Shown: positions 52,348-61,487, numbered from the stretch's first letter. The stretch: DNA of 64,000 nucleotides from Actinoplanes sp. M2I2 (GCF_023544445.1 NZ_JALPVJ010000007.1:124001-188000), one strand, 5' to 3'. Made by a program: numbers and translations. Notes: generated by a model not told the origin, from the sequence alone.

Positions 52348-52424
52348 TCAGCGGAGCGGCTGACGGTCCCGCGGGCGGGCTCAGCGGAGCGGCTGACGGT
52401 CCCGCGGGCGTAGTCAGCGGAGCC
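52348..52424. repeat. 33-bp tandem repeat reaching into the LivM stop codon
   Basis: A 30-bp block beginning tcagcggagcggctgacg is exactly duplicated at 52348-52377 and 52381-52410. A third partial copy (tcagcggagc) starts at 52414, where it supplies the stop and last codons of the permease gene. This looks like slippage duplication of the gene's 3' end. Confidence 0.8.
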
Positions 52425-53388
52425 GGTAGCCGACGGGGAAGACCTCGCCGGTACGGCCCGACACGACGCCCCACAGGCCCCGCGGAGCCAGCAGCATGAC
52501 GACGATGCCGACCGCGCCCAGGATGATGAGATAGACCGTGCCCTGGGCGGCCAGGGTCTGCTGGAGCGCGAAGAACAGCAGCGCGCCGAGAAGGGGCCCC
52601 TCGATGGTGCCCAGACCGCCGACCACCGCCATGAAGATCATGTAGGCCGACCACTGGACGCTGAAGACGCTCTCGGGCTGGACGGTCAGGGTGTTGAGGC
52701 AGACGATCGCCCCGGCCCCACCGGCCCCGGCGCCGGCGATCAGATAGACGAGACGCTTCGCCCGGGTGACCCGTACGCCGGTCGCCGCGGCCGCGCCCTC
52801 GTCGTCGCGCACGGCGGTCAGCTGCAGGCCGATCCGCGAGCACAGCAGCCAGTAGACCCCGCCGACCGATGCCACCGCCACGGCCAGCCCGACCCAGTAC
52901 GTGTAGGCCACCCGGATGTCCGGGTCGTAGGACGACACCGTGGTGAGCGACGCTCCCGACCCCTTGCCGAGCGGCCCGATCTGGGCGGTGATCAGCTTGA
53001 CCACCTCGGCGAGCACCCACGTGCCGATCGCGAAGTAACCGCCGTGCAGACGGAAGGCCAGGAACGACAGGGGAACGGCGAGCACCGCCGTCAGCACGGC
53101 GGCGATCGGCACGGCCAGGAAGGCGTTGACCCCGCCGTGCACCGACAGCGCGATGACCGCGTACGCCCCCACGCCCAGATAGGCCTGCTGGCCCACCGAG
53201 ACCAGGCCGCCGTAGCCGGCGAGCAGGTTCCACATCGTCGCCAGGACGACCAGCACGAACAGGTCGACCAGCGTGTGGGTCACGTCGGAGGTGACCACGT
53301 ACGGGGCCGAGGCGAGCACGAGCGCCACGACCACCGCGCCGGCGAGGCCGAGGCGCCCGGCCCGGCCCGAACGCGCGACGGCCGTCAT
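52414..53388 (-). CDS. livM: LIV-type ABC importer permease LivM
   Basis: This 324-residue branched-chain-amino-acid-type permease has about nine membrane helices. Family motifs: MWNLLAGYGGLVSVGQQAYL, GGYFAIGTWVLAEVVKL, and the EAA-like loop region DDEGAAAATGVRVTRAKRLV. Its ATG overlaps the livH stop by 4 bp. It is the last gene of the seven-gene coupled operon with aromatic-catabolic enzymes, so the ligand is probably a phenolic acid or related aromatic compound rather than leucine. Confidence 0.93.
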   Translation of the reverse strand: MTAVARSGRAGRLGLAGAVVVALVLASAPYVVTSDVTHTLVDLFVLVVLATMWNLLAGYGGLVSVGQQAYLGVGAYAVIALSVHGGVNAFLAVPIAAVLTAVLAVPLSFLAFRLHGGYFAIGTWVLAEVVKLITAQIGPLGKGSGASLTTVSSYDPDIRVAYTYWVGLAVAVASVGGVYWLLCSRIGLQLTAVRDDEGAAAATGVRVTRAKRLVYLIAGAGAGGAGAIVCLNTLTVQPESVFSVQWSAYMIFMAVVGGLGTIEGPLLGALLFFALQQTLAAQGTVYLIILGAVGIVVMLLAPRGLWGVVSGRTGEVFPVGYRLR

Positions 53389-54257
53389 GGCCGCGACCCG
53401 GCGGGAGCGAGGATGCCTTGCGGGCGCAGCACGAGCACGGCCAGGAAGACGAGGTGACCGGCCAGCACCGCGTACGCCGGCGAGATCTGGGCGCCCACGG
53501 TCTGGGCGACCCCGAGGACGACCCCGCCGGCCAGCGTGCCCCAGAGGCTGCCGAGCCCGCCGATGATGACCGCCTCGAAGGCGAAGATGAGGCGGGCCGG
53601 GCCGATCGACGGATCGAACGTCGTGCGCATGCCGAACAGCACCCCGGCCAGCGCGAGCGTGGCGAAGGCGATCGCGGTCGCCACCGCGTACACCTGACGC
53701 TGGTCGATGCCCAGGAGCTGGACGGTCTCCCGGTCGTCGCTGGTGGCCCGCATCGCGCGGCCGAAGGCCGTCCGGGCCAGGAAGAGCTGCAGCCCGGCGA
53801 GCACGGCGACGGCCAGGCCGAGGCACAGCACCGCGAACCAGCCGACCGACAGGCTCTCGGTCAGTTGGAGGCTGGCGGTGCCGAGCGCGCCCGCGGGCAG
53901 CGCCCGGCTGTCCGGTGAGAACGCCTCGAGCAGCGCGTTCTGCAGCACCACGGAGAGACCGAAGGTGACCACGAGCGGGGCCAGCGGACCGGCGCGCAGA
54001 CCGCGTTCCAGGAGCAGGCGCTGCACCAGGTAACCGAGCACAGCCATGGCCGGCACCACCACGATCAGCGTCACGAACGAGCTCAGGGCGAACGCGTCGA
54101 TCAGCGCGAAGGCCAGGAACGCGGCCAGCACCGAGAGGTCGCCGTGGGCCAGGTTGACGATCCGCATGACCCCGAACATCAGCGACAGCCCGGTGGCGAA
54201 CAACGCGTAGAGACCGCCCAGCAGGATGCCCTGGAGGACGGCGTTGACCCAGGTCAC
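53385..54257 (-). CDS. livH: LIV-type ABC importer permease LivH
   Basis: This 290-residue permease opens with VNAVLQGILLGGLYALFATG and continues LSLMFGVMRIVNLAHGDLSV, the LivH signature, with about eight helices. The EAA loop is seen at GRAMRATSDDRETVQLLGID. I chose GTG 54257, four bases after the livF stop and nine bases after ggag. An upstream in-frame start at 54281 would overlap livF and is less likely. Confidence 0.93.
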   Translation of the reverse strand: MTWVNAVLQGILLGGLYALFATGLSLMFGVMRIVNLAHGDLSVLAAFLAFALIDAFALSSFVTLIVVVPAMAVLGYLVQRLLLERGLRAGPLAPLVVTFGLSVVLQNALLEAFSPDSRALPAGALGTASLQLTESLSVGWFAVLCLGLAVAVLAGLQLFLARTAFGRAMRATSDDRETVQLLGIDQRQVYAVATAIAFATLALAGVLFGMRTTFDPSIGPARLIFAFEAVIIGGLGSLWGTLAGGVVLGVAQTVGAQISPAYAVLAGHLVFLAVLVLRPQGILAPAGSRP

Positions 54258-54261
54258 AGCC

Positions 54262-54954
54262 TCACACTCCGAAGTAGGCACGGGTGACCGCTTCGCGGGT
54301 CACCTCGGCGGACGGCGCCTCGAGGGCCACGCGGCCTTCGAGCAGGCATTGCACGCGGTCGGCGGCGGCCAGCGCCAGGCCGACGTCCTGTTCGACGATC
54401 AGCACGGTGGTACCGGCGCCGATGACGGTGGGCAGGGCCGCGTACAGCTGCCGGACGACGATCGGGGCGAGGCCCAGCGAGACCTCGTCGAGCAGCAGCA
54501 GGCGGGGGTTGCCCAGCAGGGCCCGGCCGATCGCGACCGCCTGGGCCTCGCCCCCGCTGAGCAGCGCGGCCGACCGGCGGCGCAGGGCGACCAGATGGGG
54601 GAAGAGCTCGTAGACCCGGTCCAGCCGCCAGGGGCCCGGACGCCCGCGGTACGAGCCGAGGCGCAGGTTCTCCTCGACGGTCAGGCTGGGAAAGAGCCGG
54701 CGGCCCTCGGGCACCAGGGCGATGCCGAGCGGATAGCGGCGGTGCGCGGGGAGGCCGGTGACGTCGCGGCCGTCGAGGACGATGCGGCCCCGCGCCGGCC
54801 GCAGGGCGCCGGCGATCGCCTTGAGCAGCGTCGATTTGCCCGCGCCGTTCGCGCCGATGACCGCCAGGGTCTCGCCCTCGGCCACGCTGAGGTCCACGCC
54901 GAACAGGACCTGCGCGTCGCCGTAGCGCACGTCCAGCGACGTCACGGAGATCAC
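54262..54954 (-). CDS. livF: LIV-type ABC importer ATPase LivF
   Basis: This 230-residue ATPase has Walker A GANGAGKST (residues 34-42), signature LLSGGEAQAVAIGRALL and Walker B LLLLDEVSLGLAP. Length and motifs match LivF. Its GTG start overlaps the livG stop by 4 bp (GTGA). Confidence 0.94.
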   Translation of the reverse strand: MISVTSLDVRYGDAQVLFGVDLSVAEGETLAVIGANGAGKSTLLKAIAGALRPARGRIVLDGRDVTGLPAHRRYPLGIALVPEGRRLFPSLTVEENLRLGSYRGRPGPWRLDRVYELFPHLVALRRRSAALLSGGEAQAVAIGRALLGNPRLLLLDEVSLGLAPIVVRQLYAALPTVIGAGTTVLIVEQDVGLALAAADRVQCLLEGRVALEAPSAEVTREAVTRAYFGV

Positions 54955-55679
54955 GCCGCGAGCTCCGGGCCGAGATAGACGTCCCGGACGGCCGGGCTCG
55001 CCAGGACGTCCCGCGGGTCGCCGCGCGCCAGCACCCGCCCGGCGGCCAGGCAGAGCATCTCGTCGACCACCTCGAGCAACGCGTGCACGATGTGCTCGAT
55101 CCAGATGACGGCCAGCCCGGCGCCGCGCAACCCGGTCACCGTCGCGACCAGCTCGCGCAGCTCCGGCTCGGTCAGCCCGCCGCCGATCTCGTCCAGCAGC
55201 AGCAGGCGCGGGCCGGTCGCGAGGGCCCGGGCCAGCTCGAGCCGTTTGCGGTCGAGCAACGGCAGCCGGCCGGCCCCCTCGTTGGCGTGGCGGCGCAGGC
55301 CGGTCCGGTCGAGCGCCCCGGCCGCCGCGTCGTACGCCGCGGAACCGCGCAACCCGGCGCCGGCCGACGCCGCCACCAGAGCGTTCTCGAAGACCGTCAG
55401 CTCGGCGAAGGGCCGTGGCACCTGGTAGGTGCGGCCGATGCCGAGGCGGCAGCGACGATCGGCCGGCCACCGGCTGATGTCGCGACCGTCCAGCAGCACG
55501 GTGCCCGAGGACGGTCGCAGGGTGCCACTGATCAGGTTGAGCAGCGTGGACTTGCCGGCGCCGTTGGGTCCCACGATGCCCAGCGCCCGCCCGCCCTCCA
55601 GGTCGAACGTGATGTCGTCGGCGACGACCAGTGAGCCGAAGCTGTGCCGCAGGCCGGCGACGGCCAGCACCGGCGTCAC
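54951..55679 (-). CDS. livG: LIV-type ABC importer ATPase LivG (variant signature)
   Basis: This 242-residue ATPase has Walker A GPNGAGKST (37-45) and Walker B LLLLDEIGGGLTEPE. The signature motif is unusual: instead of LSxGQ it reads LPLLDRKRLELARAL, and DEP of Walker B is DEI. Similar variants occur in other actinobacterial LIV ATPases paired with a normal LivF, so the heterodimer probably has one degenerate site. The GTG start overlaps the binding-protein stop by 4 bp. Confidence 0.9.
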   Translation of the reverse strand: MTPVLAVAGLRHSFGSLVVADDITFDLEGGRALGIVGPNGAGKSTLLNLISGTLRPSSGTVLLDGRDISRWPADRRCRLGIGRTYQVPRPFAELTVFENALVAASAGAGLRGSAAYDAAAGALDRTGLRRHANEGAGRLPLLDRKRLELARALATGPRLLLLDEIGGGLTEPELRELVATVTGLRGAGLAVIWIEHIVHALLEVVDEMLCLAAGRVLARGDPRDVLASPAVRDVYLGPELAA

Positions 55680-56950
55680 AGCGGCTGGACCTTGCCGGCC
55701 ACCGGGACCGCGGTCTTGAGCGGGTTGCTGACCACCACCAGGTCGTACGGGTAGGTCGTGCCCTTGCGCCACTGACCGCCGACCAGGGGCGTCTTGGCGA
55801 CGTTGGGCACGGGACCGGAGGTCCAGTCGACCGGGCCGACGACCGTGTCCAGCTTGAGCGACTTCAGCGCGTCGACGATGCCCTGCCGGTTGTTCGTGGC
55901 GCCGGCCGTGGTGACCGCCTTGGCCGCGACCTCGAACAGCGCGTGGACGAAACCGATCGGCTGCGTCCACTGCTTGCCGGTCGCCGTGGTGAAGGCCTGG
56001 GCCAGCGCGGCCGCGCTCTGCCCGGTGAGCGAGCTGGTGAACGGGTGGGTCGGCGACCACCACACCTCGGTGCCGAGGTTCTGCCCGAGGTCGCCCAGCG
56101 CCTCGATGGTCGACGGGAAGAGCAGCGCCTTGGCGATCGTGGCGATGCGCGGCCGGTATCCCTGCTGGGCGGCCTGTTTCCAGAAGTTGGTGAAGTCGGG
56201 CGGCACCACGACGCCGAGCAGGATCTGCGCGCCGCCGGCCTTGAACCGGGCGATCTGGGCCGAGTAGTCCTGGGTGCCGACCGCGAACCGGCCCGGGTCG
56301 ATGATCGAGTAGCCGTTCTTGGCGACCTCGGGCGGGAAGCCGGTCTTGGCGTCGCCCCACGCGTTGCCGTCCGGGTCGTTCGGGAAGAGCCCGCCGGCCC
56401 TCTTGCCGGCCCCGGCCGCGGCCCACATGTCCTGATAGACGGCCTCGACGTCCTCGAGACCCCAGAAGAAGTGGTACGTCCAGCTGAAGCTCTTGCCGCC
56501 GATCGCGCCGCCGCGGCCCAGGAACCAGGGCTGCCACGGGGCCACCGTCGAGATGCAGGGCACGCCGTTGGCCTCGCACTGGTCGGCCACCGGGTTGGTG
56601 ATGTCGGGGGTCGACGACACGAGCATGAGGTCGACCTTGTCCGACAGGATCAGATCGCCGGCCACCGTGCCGGCCCGCCGGGAGTCCGACTGGGCGTCCT
56701 TGACCAGGATCTCGACCTTGACGTCGCGGTCGCCCACCCGCAGCGGGTTCTTGGCGAACCAGTCGCGCACCGCGCCCACGACGAAGGTGTCGGCCTCGCC
56801 GAAGGGCGCCAGCGCGCCGGTCTGCGGGGTGACGTAGCCGAGTTTGAGGGTGCCCGTCGACGCCGTCGAGTCGCTCTGCTTGATGCCGCTGCTGCAGGCC
56901 GAGGTCAGACCGGTCAGCCCGGCCGCGGTGAGCAATGTCCGGCGCTTCAC
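55676..56950 (-). CDS. LIV-type ABC importer substrate-binding lipoprotein
   Basis: This 424-residue periplasmic-binding-fold (type I) protein has a KRRTLL signal start and lipobox LTSAC, so Cys19 would be lipidated; the twin Arg suggests possible Tat export. The mature part begins GTLKLGYVTPQTGALAPFGE and contains VDLMLVSSTPDITNPVADQC and VPPDFTNFWKQAAQQGYRP. The ligand is unknown; family and context favour an aromatic compound. Its GTG start overlaps the flavoprotein gene stop by 4 bp. Confidence 0.92.
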   Translation of the reverse strand: MKRRTLLTAAGLTGLTSACSSGIKQSDSTASTGTLKLGYVTPQTGALAPFGEADTFVVGAVRDWFAKNPLRVGDRDVKVEILVKDAQSDSRRAGTVAGDLILSDKVDLMLVSSTPDITNPVADQCEANGVPCISTVAPWQPWFLGRGGAIGGKSFSWTYHFFWGLEDVEAVYQDMWAAAGAGKRAGGLFPNDPDGNAWGDAKTGFPPEVAKNGYSIIDPGRFAVGTQDYSAQIARFKAGGAQILLGVVVPPDFTNFWKQAAQQGYRPRIATIAKALLFPSTIEALGDLGQNLGTEVWWSPTHPFTSSLTGQSAAALAQAFTTATGKQWTQPIGFVHALFEVAAKAVTTAGATNNRQGIVDALKSLKLDTVVGPVDWTSGPVPNVAKTPLVGGQWRKGTTYPYDLVVVSNPLKTAVPVAGKVQPL

Positions 56951-58680
56951 AGCGGCCTCCCCAGCACTCGTTCGAGCGCGGCCCGCACGGTGCTCGCCGG
57001 GTCGCCGGTCAGATCGGGACTGCGGAAACAGACGTAGTTGTCGGGCCGCACCAGCACGCAGCCGGAGTCGCCGACCTCGCGCAGCCGGGCCCAGTCGCCG
57101 TAGATGTCCTCGTAGTCGGCGCCGGGGCCGATGGTGACCGCGACGACCGGCAGGTCGCGCACTGCCTCGGCCCATTGCTCACCGCCCAGGCCGGTGAAAA
57201 GCGTGAAGCGGCCCTGCCCACCGAGGTCCAAGGTGGACAACCGCTCCCGGGAACGGCCGACCCAGGCGTGCGGCAGCTTGGCCCCGGGCCAGGTGGTCGC
57301 GTGGTGATAGAGCTCGTCGTCGCGCGGGTTCACCGGCGCCGGCGTGCCGTCGGGCACGATCGCGGCCGAGGCGTAGCGCTGGTCGAGCTCGACGCCGTGG
57401 GTGTTGAACTCGTAGTTCTTGAACTCGATGGCCTCGCGCAGCTCCTGACGCTGCTTCTCCGCCGCCGGGGTGGCCAGCTTGCGCGCCGCCATGTTCTGGC
57501 GCACCTGGGCGGGATCGTCGGTGGAGAGCAGTCCGAGCGCCTCGAAGATGCGGGTCGTCTCGCCGATGCTGCGGTTGGCCCGGTCGACGACCTGCTTGCC
57601 GATCGGCGCCCGCTCGGCCGAGTAGGTGTCGAGCAGCGAGGGATCGGCGACGCCGTCGAGCACCAGGCGCAGCTTCCAGGCGAGGTTGTAGGCGTCCTGG
57701 ATCGACGTGTTGGAACCGAGCCCGTTCGACGGCGGGTGCCGGTGCACGGCGTCGCCCATGCAGAAGACCCGGCCGTTCTGGTACGTCTCGGCGTACAGGT
57801 GATTGACCGTCCAGGCCGCGGAGGACTTGATGGTGACCGGCACCGTGTCGTCGCCGATGAGGTGGTGGGCGATGCGCCGGGCGTAGTCCTCGGTGAGGTC
57901 CGGCGGCTCGCCGTTGATGTCGTAGCCCCAGACGATCAGCCACTCGTGCCACGGCCGCACGCAGCGGACCAGGCCCATCCCGATGCCGCCGACGTCCGAT
58001 CCGGTCTGCAGCACCCAGTAGAGCGTGCTCGGCCGGTACGCCGTGTAGGCCGTGAGGTCGGCTTCGAAGACGATGTTGATGCTGCCCGCGACGCCCATCT
58101 GGCCGACCATGGGCAGCCCGATGTCCTCGGCCACCTTGCTGCGGCCGCCGTCCGCGCCGATCAGGTACTTGGCCCGGATGGTGTATTCGTCGCCCCGCAA
58201 ACGGTCGCGCACCCTGGCCGTGACTCCGTCCGCGTCCTGCGTGAGGGAGAGGTACTCGGTCTGGTAGCGGAACGCCGTCCCCCGGGCCACCGCGGCCGAG
58301 GCCAGCACCGGCTCCATCAGGTGCTGCGGCATGTCGCAGATGCTCGACGGCGACGCGAGGGCGTGGTCGGCGAGCCGCGAGGGATGGGTGTACCAGGTGC
58401 GCAGGCGGCCCAGCTCCTCACCGGCGAGGCTGGAGCAGAACGGGGTGTCCCCCATCAGGTGCTGCGGCGTGGCCAGGGCGGCGACCTGCTCCTCGAGGCC
58501 GGCGTCGCGCAGCACCTCCATCGTGCGCTGGTTGGTGATGTGGGCGCGCGGGGTGTCGGACAGGCGGCTGTACTTGGTGACGACGATGTTGGGCACGCCG
58601 TACGTGCTCAGCAGCAGAGCGGCGGCGCCGCCGGCCGGCCCGCTGCCGACGATCAGCACGTCGGTCTCGACATCAGGCAT
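56947..58680 (-). CDS. FAD-dependent phenol/resorcinol-type monooxygenase
   Basis: This 577-residue flavoprotein hydroxylase of the PheA/TfdB group uses NAD(P)H and O2. The FAD motif is VLIVGSGPAGGAAALLL (residues 8-24), the second is YLIGADGGRSKVAEDIG (DG motif), and the third is FCMGDAVHRHPPSNGLGSNT (GD motif). The C-terminal thioredoxin-like domain contains LFTGLGGEQWAEAV and ends near LVRPDNYVCFRS. With the next gene it would make hydroxyquinol from resorcinol or a chlorophenol-like substrate; the exact phenol is inferred. The ATG overlaps the fusion-gene stop by 8 bp. Confidence 0.88.
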   Translation of the reverse strand: MPDVETDVLIVGSGPAGGAAALLLSTYGVPNIVVTKYSRLSDTPRAHITNQRTMEVLRDAGLEEQVAALATPQHLMGDTPFCSSLAGEELGRLRTWYTHPSRLADHALASPSSICDMPQHLMEPVLASAAVARGTAFRYQTEYLSLTQDADGVTARVRDRLRGDEYTIRAKYLIGADGGRSKVAEDIGLPMVGQMGVAGSINIVFEADLTAYTAYRPSTLYWVLQTGSDVGGIGMGLVRCVRPWHEWLIVWGYDINGEPPDLTEDYARRIAHHLIGDDTVPVTIKSSAAWTVNHLYAETYQNGRVFCMGDAVHRHPPSNGLGSNTSIQDAYNLAWKLRLVLDGVADPSLLDTYSAERAPIGKQVVDRANRSIGETTRIFEALGLLSTDDPAQVRQNMAARKLATPAAEKQRQELREAIEFKNYEFNTHGVELDQRYASAAIVPDGTPAPVNPRDDELYHHATTWPGAKLPHAWVGRSRERLSTLDLGGQGRFTLFTGLGGEQWAEAVRDLPVVAVTIGPGADYEDIYGDWARLREVGDSGCVLVRPDNYVCFRSPDLTGDPASTVRAALERVLGRPL

Positions 58681-60520
58681 TCGCGGATCCCAATCTGAAG
58701 GTGAAGGCGACGGTGCGGCCGCCGTCGGGCCCGGGCGGGAAGTCGACGATCAGCTCGTCCTTGACCCCGAAGACCGCGTCGGAATCGAGATACGGCCCAC
58801 CGGCGACGAACAGCTGGGTGATCAGGCGCTGATGGCCGGGGGCGCTGATCATGAAGTGCAGATGCGGCGCCCGGTACGGATGCCGGCCGGTCGCCCGCAG
58901 CATCTGCCCGACCGGCCCGTCGTCCGGGATCGGGTAGGCCGACGGCAGGATCGAGCGGAACCACAGCCGGCCGTCGGCGTCACCGCGCAGGCGGGCCCGC
59001 AGCACCGGCCCCTCCAGGTCGGGCAGCTGCACGTCGTAAAAGCCGTCCTGATTGGACTGCCAGACGTCGACCACCGCGTCCGGCACCGGTCGCCCGTCGA
59101 GATCCGTGATGCTGATGTCGGCCCGCAAGGGCACGCCGGGCAGCCCCTCGGCGAGGTCGGTGCCGGACGGGACGGCCGGCGGCCCCTCGACGTAGAACGG
59201 GCCCAGCACGGCCGACGGCGTGGTGTCGGGCGAGCGCGAGTTGGTCAGCAGGTCGACCGCGCTGGAGATGCCGAGGGTGTCGCTCAGCAGCACGAACTCC
59301 TGCCGGGTGGACGAGCAGAGCTGCCCGGTGCGGGTGAGGAAGTCGATGGCGGTCTTCCACTCGTCCTCGGTGAGGTCGTTGTCGACGACGAAACCGTGCA
59401 GCCGTTGCACGAGGTCACCGAGCAACGCGGCCACCCGTGGGTCGGCCGCCCCGGCGAAGCCGGCCACGACCTGCGCGGTGAGCCCGCTCAGGTCGGGCCG
59501 GTCGTCGGCCGCGGCCGGGCGGTCGCCGCGCCACGCCTCACCCAGCAGTCCGAGGGCGTCGGGCGCGGCCGCCCGGGCCGCGACCGTGGGCAGGTCGGCC
59601 TCGGCCAGGCCCAGCTCGACCAGCGAGCCGGGGGCGCCGAGCCGGGTGGCCAGGTCGAAGACGGCGGTGGGCGCGTCGGTCGCGCCGAGCGCGGTGGCGA
59701 TCCGGCGCATCGCCTCGGGTTCGGCGGCGGCGTGGTGGGCCATCACGTGCGACAGCAGCACCGCGTGCGTCTCGGAGTGCGGCAGCCCGAACGAGCCGCC
59801 CAGGACGTGACACAACTTGTGGTGCAGCCCGGCCCCGGCGGCGCCGAGACAGAGCCCGGCCAGCCAGGCGCCCACGAGCGCGTCCGCCCGGGCGTCCCGG
59901 TCGGCCGGCCGGTCGGCGATGAGCGGCAGCGCGCGAGCCAGCCGGGTGATCGCCTCCAGCGCGAAGCTGTCCACCACCGGGCCGGCGCGGTGCGCACAGA
60001 GCGCCTCGACGGCGTGCGCCATGGCGTTGAGCCCGCTGGTGACCGAGAGGCCCACCGGCAACCCGAGGGTGAGGTCGACGTCGTAGAGCACGGTCGCCGG
60101 CACCAGGGCCGGGTCGCTGCGGGTGCGCTTCGTCCCGCCCGCGGTCTCGCCCACGATGGGGGTCATCTCCGAGCCGGCGTACGTGGTCGGGACCGCGATC
60201 TGCGGGAGGCCGGTGCGCGCGGCCAGCGCCTTGCCCAGGCCGGTGCTCGACCCGCCGCCGACCGACACCAGACAGTCGGCGTCGTGCGCGGCGACCACCT
60301 CGAGGGCGCGCTCGCTGACCTCGATCGGGGTGTGCATCACGACGCCTTCGAAACGGGCCACGGCCAGCGCGCCCAGCACCCCGGCGGCGTGGTCGGCCCG
60401 CCGGCCCAGCACGAGCACCCGGGTGGCGCCGAGCCGTTCCGCCTCCTCGCGGAGCCGGACCAGCGTCCCGGCCCCGAAGATCACCCGAGAGGCGTGCGCG
60501 GTGTACTCGAAGGACTCCAC
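58673..60520 (-). CDS. Fusion: maleylacetate reductase + hydroxyquinol 1,2-dioxygenase
   Basis: The 615-residue protein joins two steps of the hydroxyquinol pathway. Residues ~1-335 are an iron-alcohol-dehydrogenase-fold maleylacetate reductase: VIFGAGTLVRLREEAERLGA, VSVGGGSSTGLGKALA and the His-rich GLHHKLCHVLGGSFGLPHSE. Residues ~345-615 are an intradiol dioxygenase with an N-terminal helical part (DEWKTAIDFLTRTGQLCSST) and Fe(III) ligands Tyr443 (GPFYVEGPP), Tyr495 (NQDGFYDVQ), His553 and His555 (RAPHLHFMISAPGH). The order is the reverse of the reaction order. GTG 60520 gives the standard VESFEYTAHASRVIFG start. It heads the operon, 57 bp after the AraC gene. Confidence 0.93.
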   Translation of the reverse strand: MESFEYTAHASRVIFGAGTLVRLREEAERLGATRVLVLGRRADHAAGVLGALAVARFEGVVMHTPIEVSERALEVVAAHDADCLVSVGGGSSTGLGKALAARTGLPQIAVPTTYAGSEMTPIVGETAGGTKRTRSDPALVPATVLYDVDLTLGLPVGLSVTSGLNAMAHAVEALCAHRAGPVVDSFALEAITRLARALPLIADRPADRDARADALVGAWLAGLCLGAAGAGLHHKLCHVLGGSFGLPHSETHAVLLSHVMAHHAAAEPEAMRRIATALGATDAPTAVFDLATRLGAPGSLVELGLAEADLPTVAARAAAPDALGLLGEAWRGDRPAAADDRPDLSGLTAQVVAGFAGAADPRVAALLGDLVQRLHGFVVDNDLTEDEWKTAIDFLTRTGQLCSSTRQEFVLLSDTLGISSAVDLLTNSRSPDTTPSAVLGPFYVEGPPAVPSGTDLAEGLPGVPLRADISITDLDGRPVPDAVVDVWQSNQDGFYDVQLPDLEGPVLRARLRGDADGRLWFRSILPSAYPIPDDGPVGQMLRATGRHPYRAPHLHFMISAPGHQRLITQLFVAGGPYLDSDAVFGVKDELIVDFPPGPDGGRTVAFTFRLGSANA

Positions 60521-60577
60521 GCGCCCCAGTGTGTGGGTCCGGGACGGCGAAGATCCTGCACGTCCGCGCTGCACGAT

Positions 60578-61456
60578 TCAGGCGCGGCGCAGCGCGGCCG
60601 GGGTGATGTCCAGGTGGGCGCGCAGCACCCGGGTCAGGTGCTCCTGGTGCGAGAAGCCGCAGCGCTGGGCGACCTCGGCGATCGGCATACGGGTGCAGCG
60701 CAGCAGCTGACAGGCGGCGTCGACCCGGCGCTGGATGAGGAACTGGTGCGGCGACAGCCCGGTGCGCGCCTTGAACTGCCGGGCGAACTGGCTGACGCTC
60801 AGCCCGGTCGCCGCGGCCAGCTCGCGCAGCGGCAACGCCTGCCCCAGGCGGTCCTCGACCAGCTCGCGGACGGCGTTGAACTGCCGGTCGGTGAGCCCGG
60901 CCCGCGGGCCCGCCGGGGTCGGCGGAGGCGGCCGGGCGCGGGCGCTGTGCCGCCGGGCGAGCTGCGCGGCCAGCGCGTGACCCAGATGGTCCACATAGGT
61001 ACGGGCGGACGGCTCCCAGTGCCGCATGACCCCGTCGAGGTTCAGCAGCAGCTGCTCCACGAGCGGGTCGAGACTGCCGAACTCCTCGGCCAGCTCCACC
61101 GGATCGCCGCCGTGCGCCGCCCGCAGCAACTCGTCGGTCAGATAGGCGTGCACGGTGTCGAGCCGCCCGCCGAGCTCGACGGTGAGGTCCTTGCCGGCCG
61201 GGTGCACGAAGAGACCACCGGGCGGGACGGTGCGCGAGCTGATCAGGCCGAGGTGCCCCCGGCGTACGGTGACCGGCCCGTTGAGGTGCAGGATCACCAG
61301 GTGGCTGGGGGCGCTGCCGAAGCTGGCCCGGTAGGGCTGCTCGCTCTGGGTCGAGACGTAGAGCTGTTCCCAGCCGAGGCCGCGGCTGGTGCGGTCGGGC
61401 CGGATCCAGGGTTGCCGGAGAATGCCGTTGGTGTCGTGGACCGTGAGCTCCGCCAC
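60578..61456 (-). CDS. AraC-family regulator of the aromatic operon
   Basis: This 292-residue regulator has an N-terminal AraC-binding-like (cupin) domain (about 15-180, with GGLFVHPAGKDLTVE) and a C-terminal double HTH: QALPLRELAAATGLSVSQFA, RQFKARTGLSPHQFLIQRRV and AEVAQRCGFSHQEHLTRVLR. It lies just upstream of the fusion gene on the same strand and is the likely activator. I chose GTG 61456; the frame remains open to a TTG at 61486. Confidence 0.88.
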   Translation of the reverse strand: MAELTVHDTNGILRQPWIRPDRTSRGLGWEQLYVSTQSEQPYRASFGSAPSHLVILHLNGPVTVRRGHLGLISSRTVPPGGLFVHPAGKDLTVELGGRLDTVHAYLTDELLRAAHGGDPVELAEEFGSLDPLVEQLLLNLDGVMRHWEPSARTYVDHLGHALAAQLARRHSARARPPPPTPAGPRAGLTDRQFNAVRELVEDRLGQALPLRELAAATGLSVSQFARQFKARTGLSPHQFLIQRRVDAACQLLRCTRMPIAEVAQRCGFSHQEHLTRVLRAHLDITPAALRRA

Positions 61457-61487
61457 GTGACCATGACATCGACAAAGCTTGATCAAA

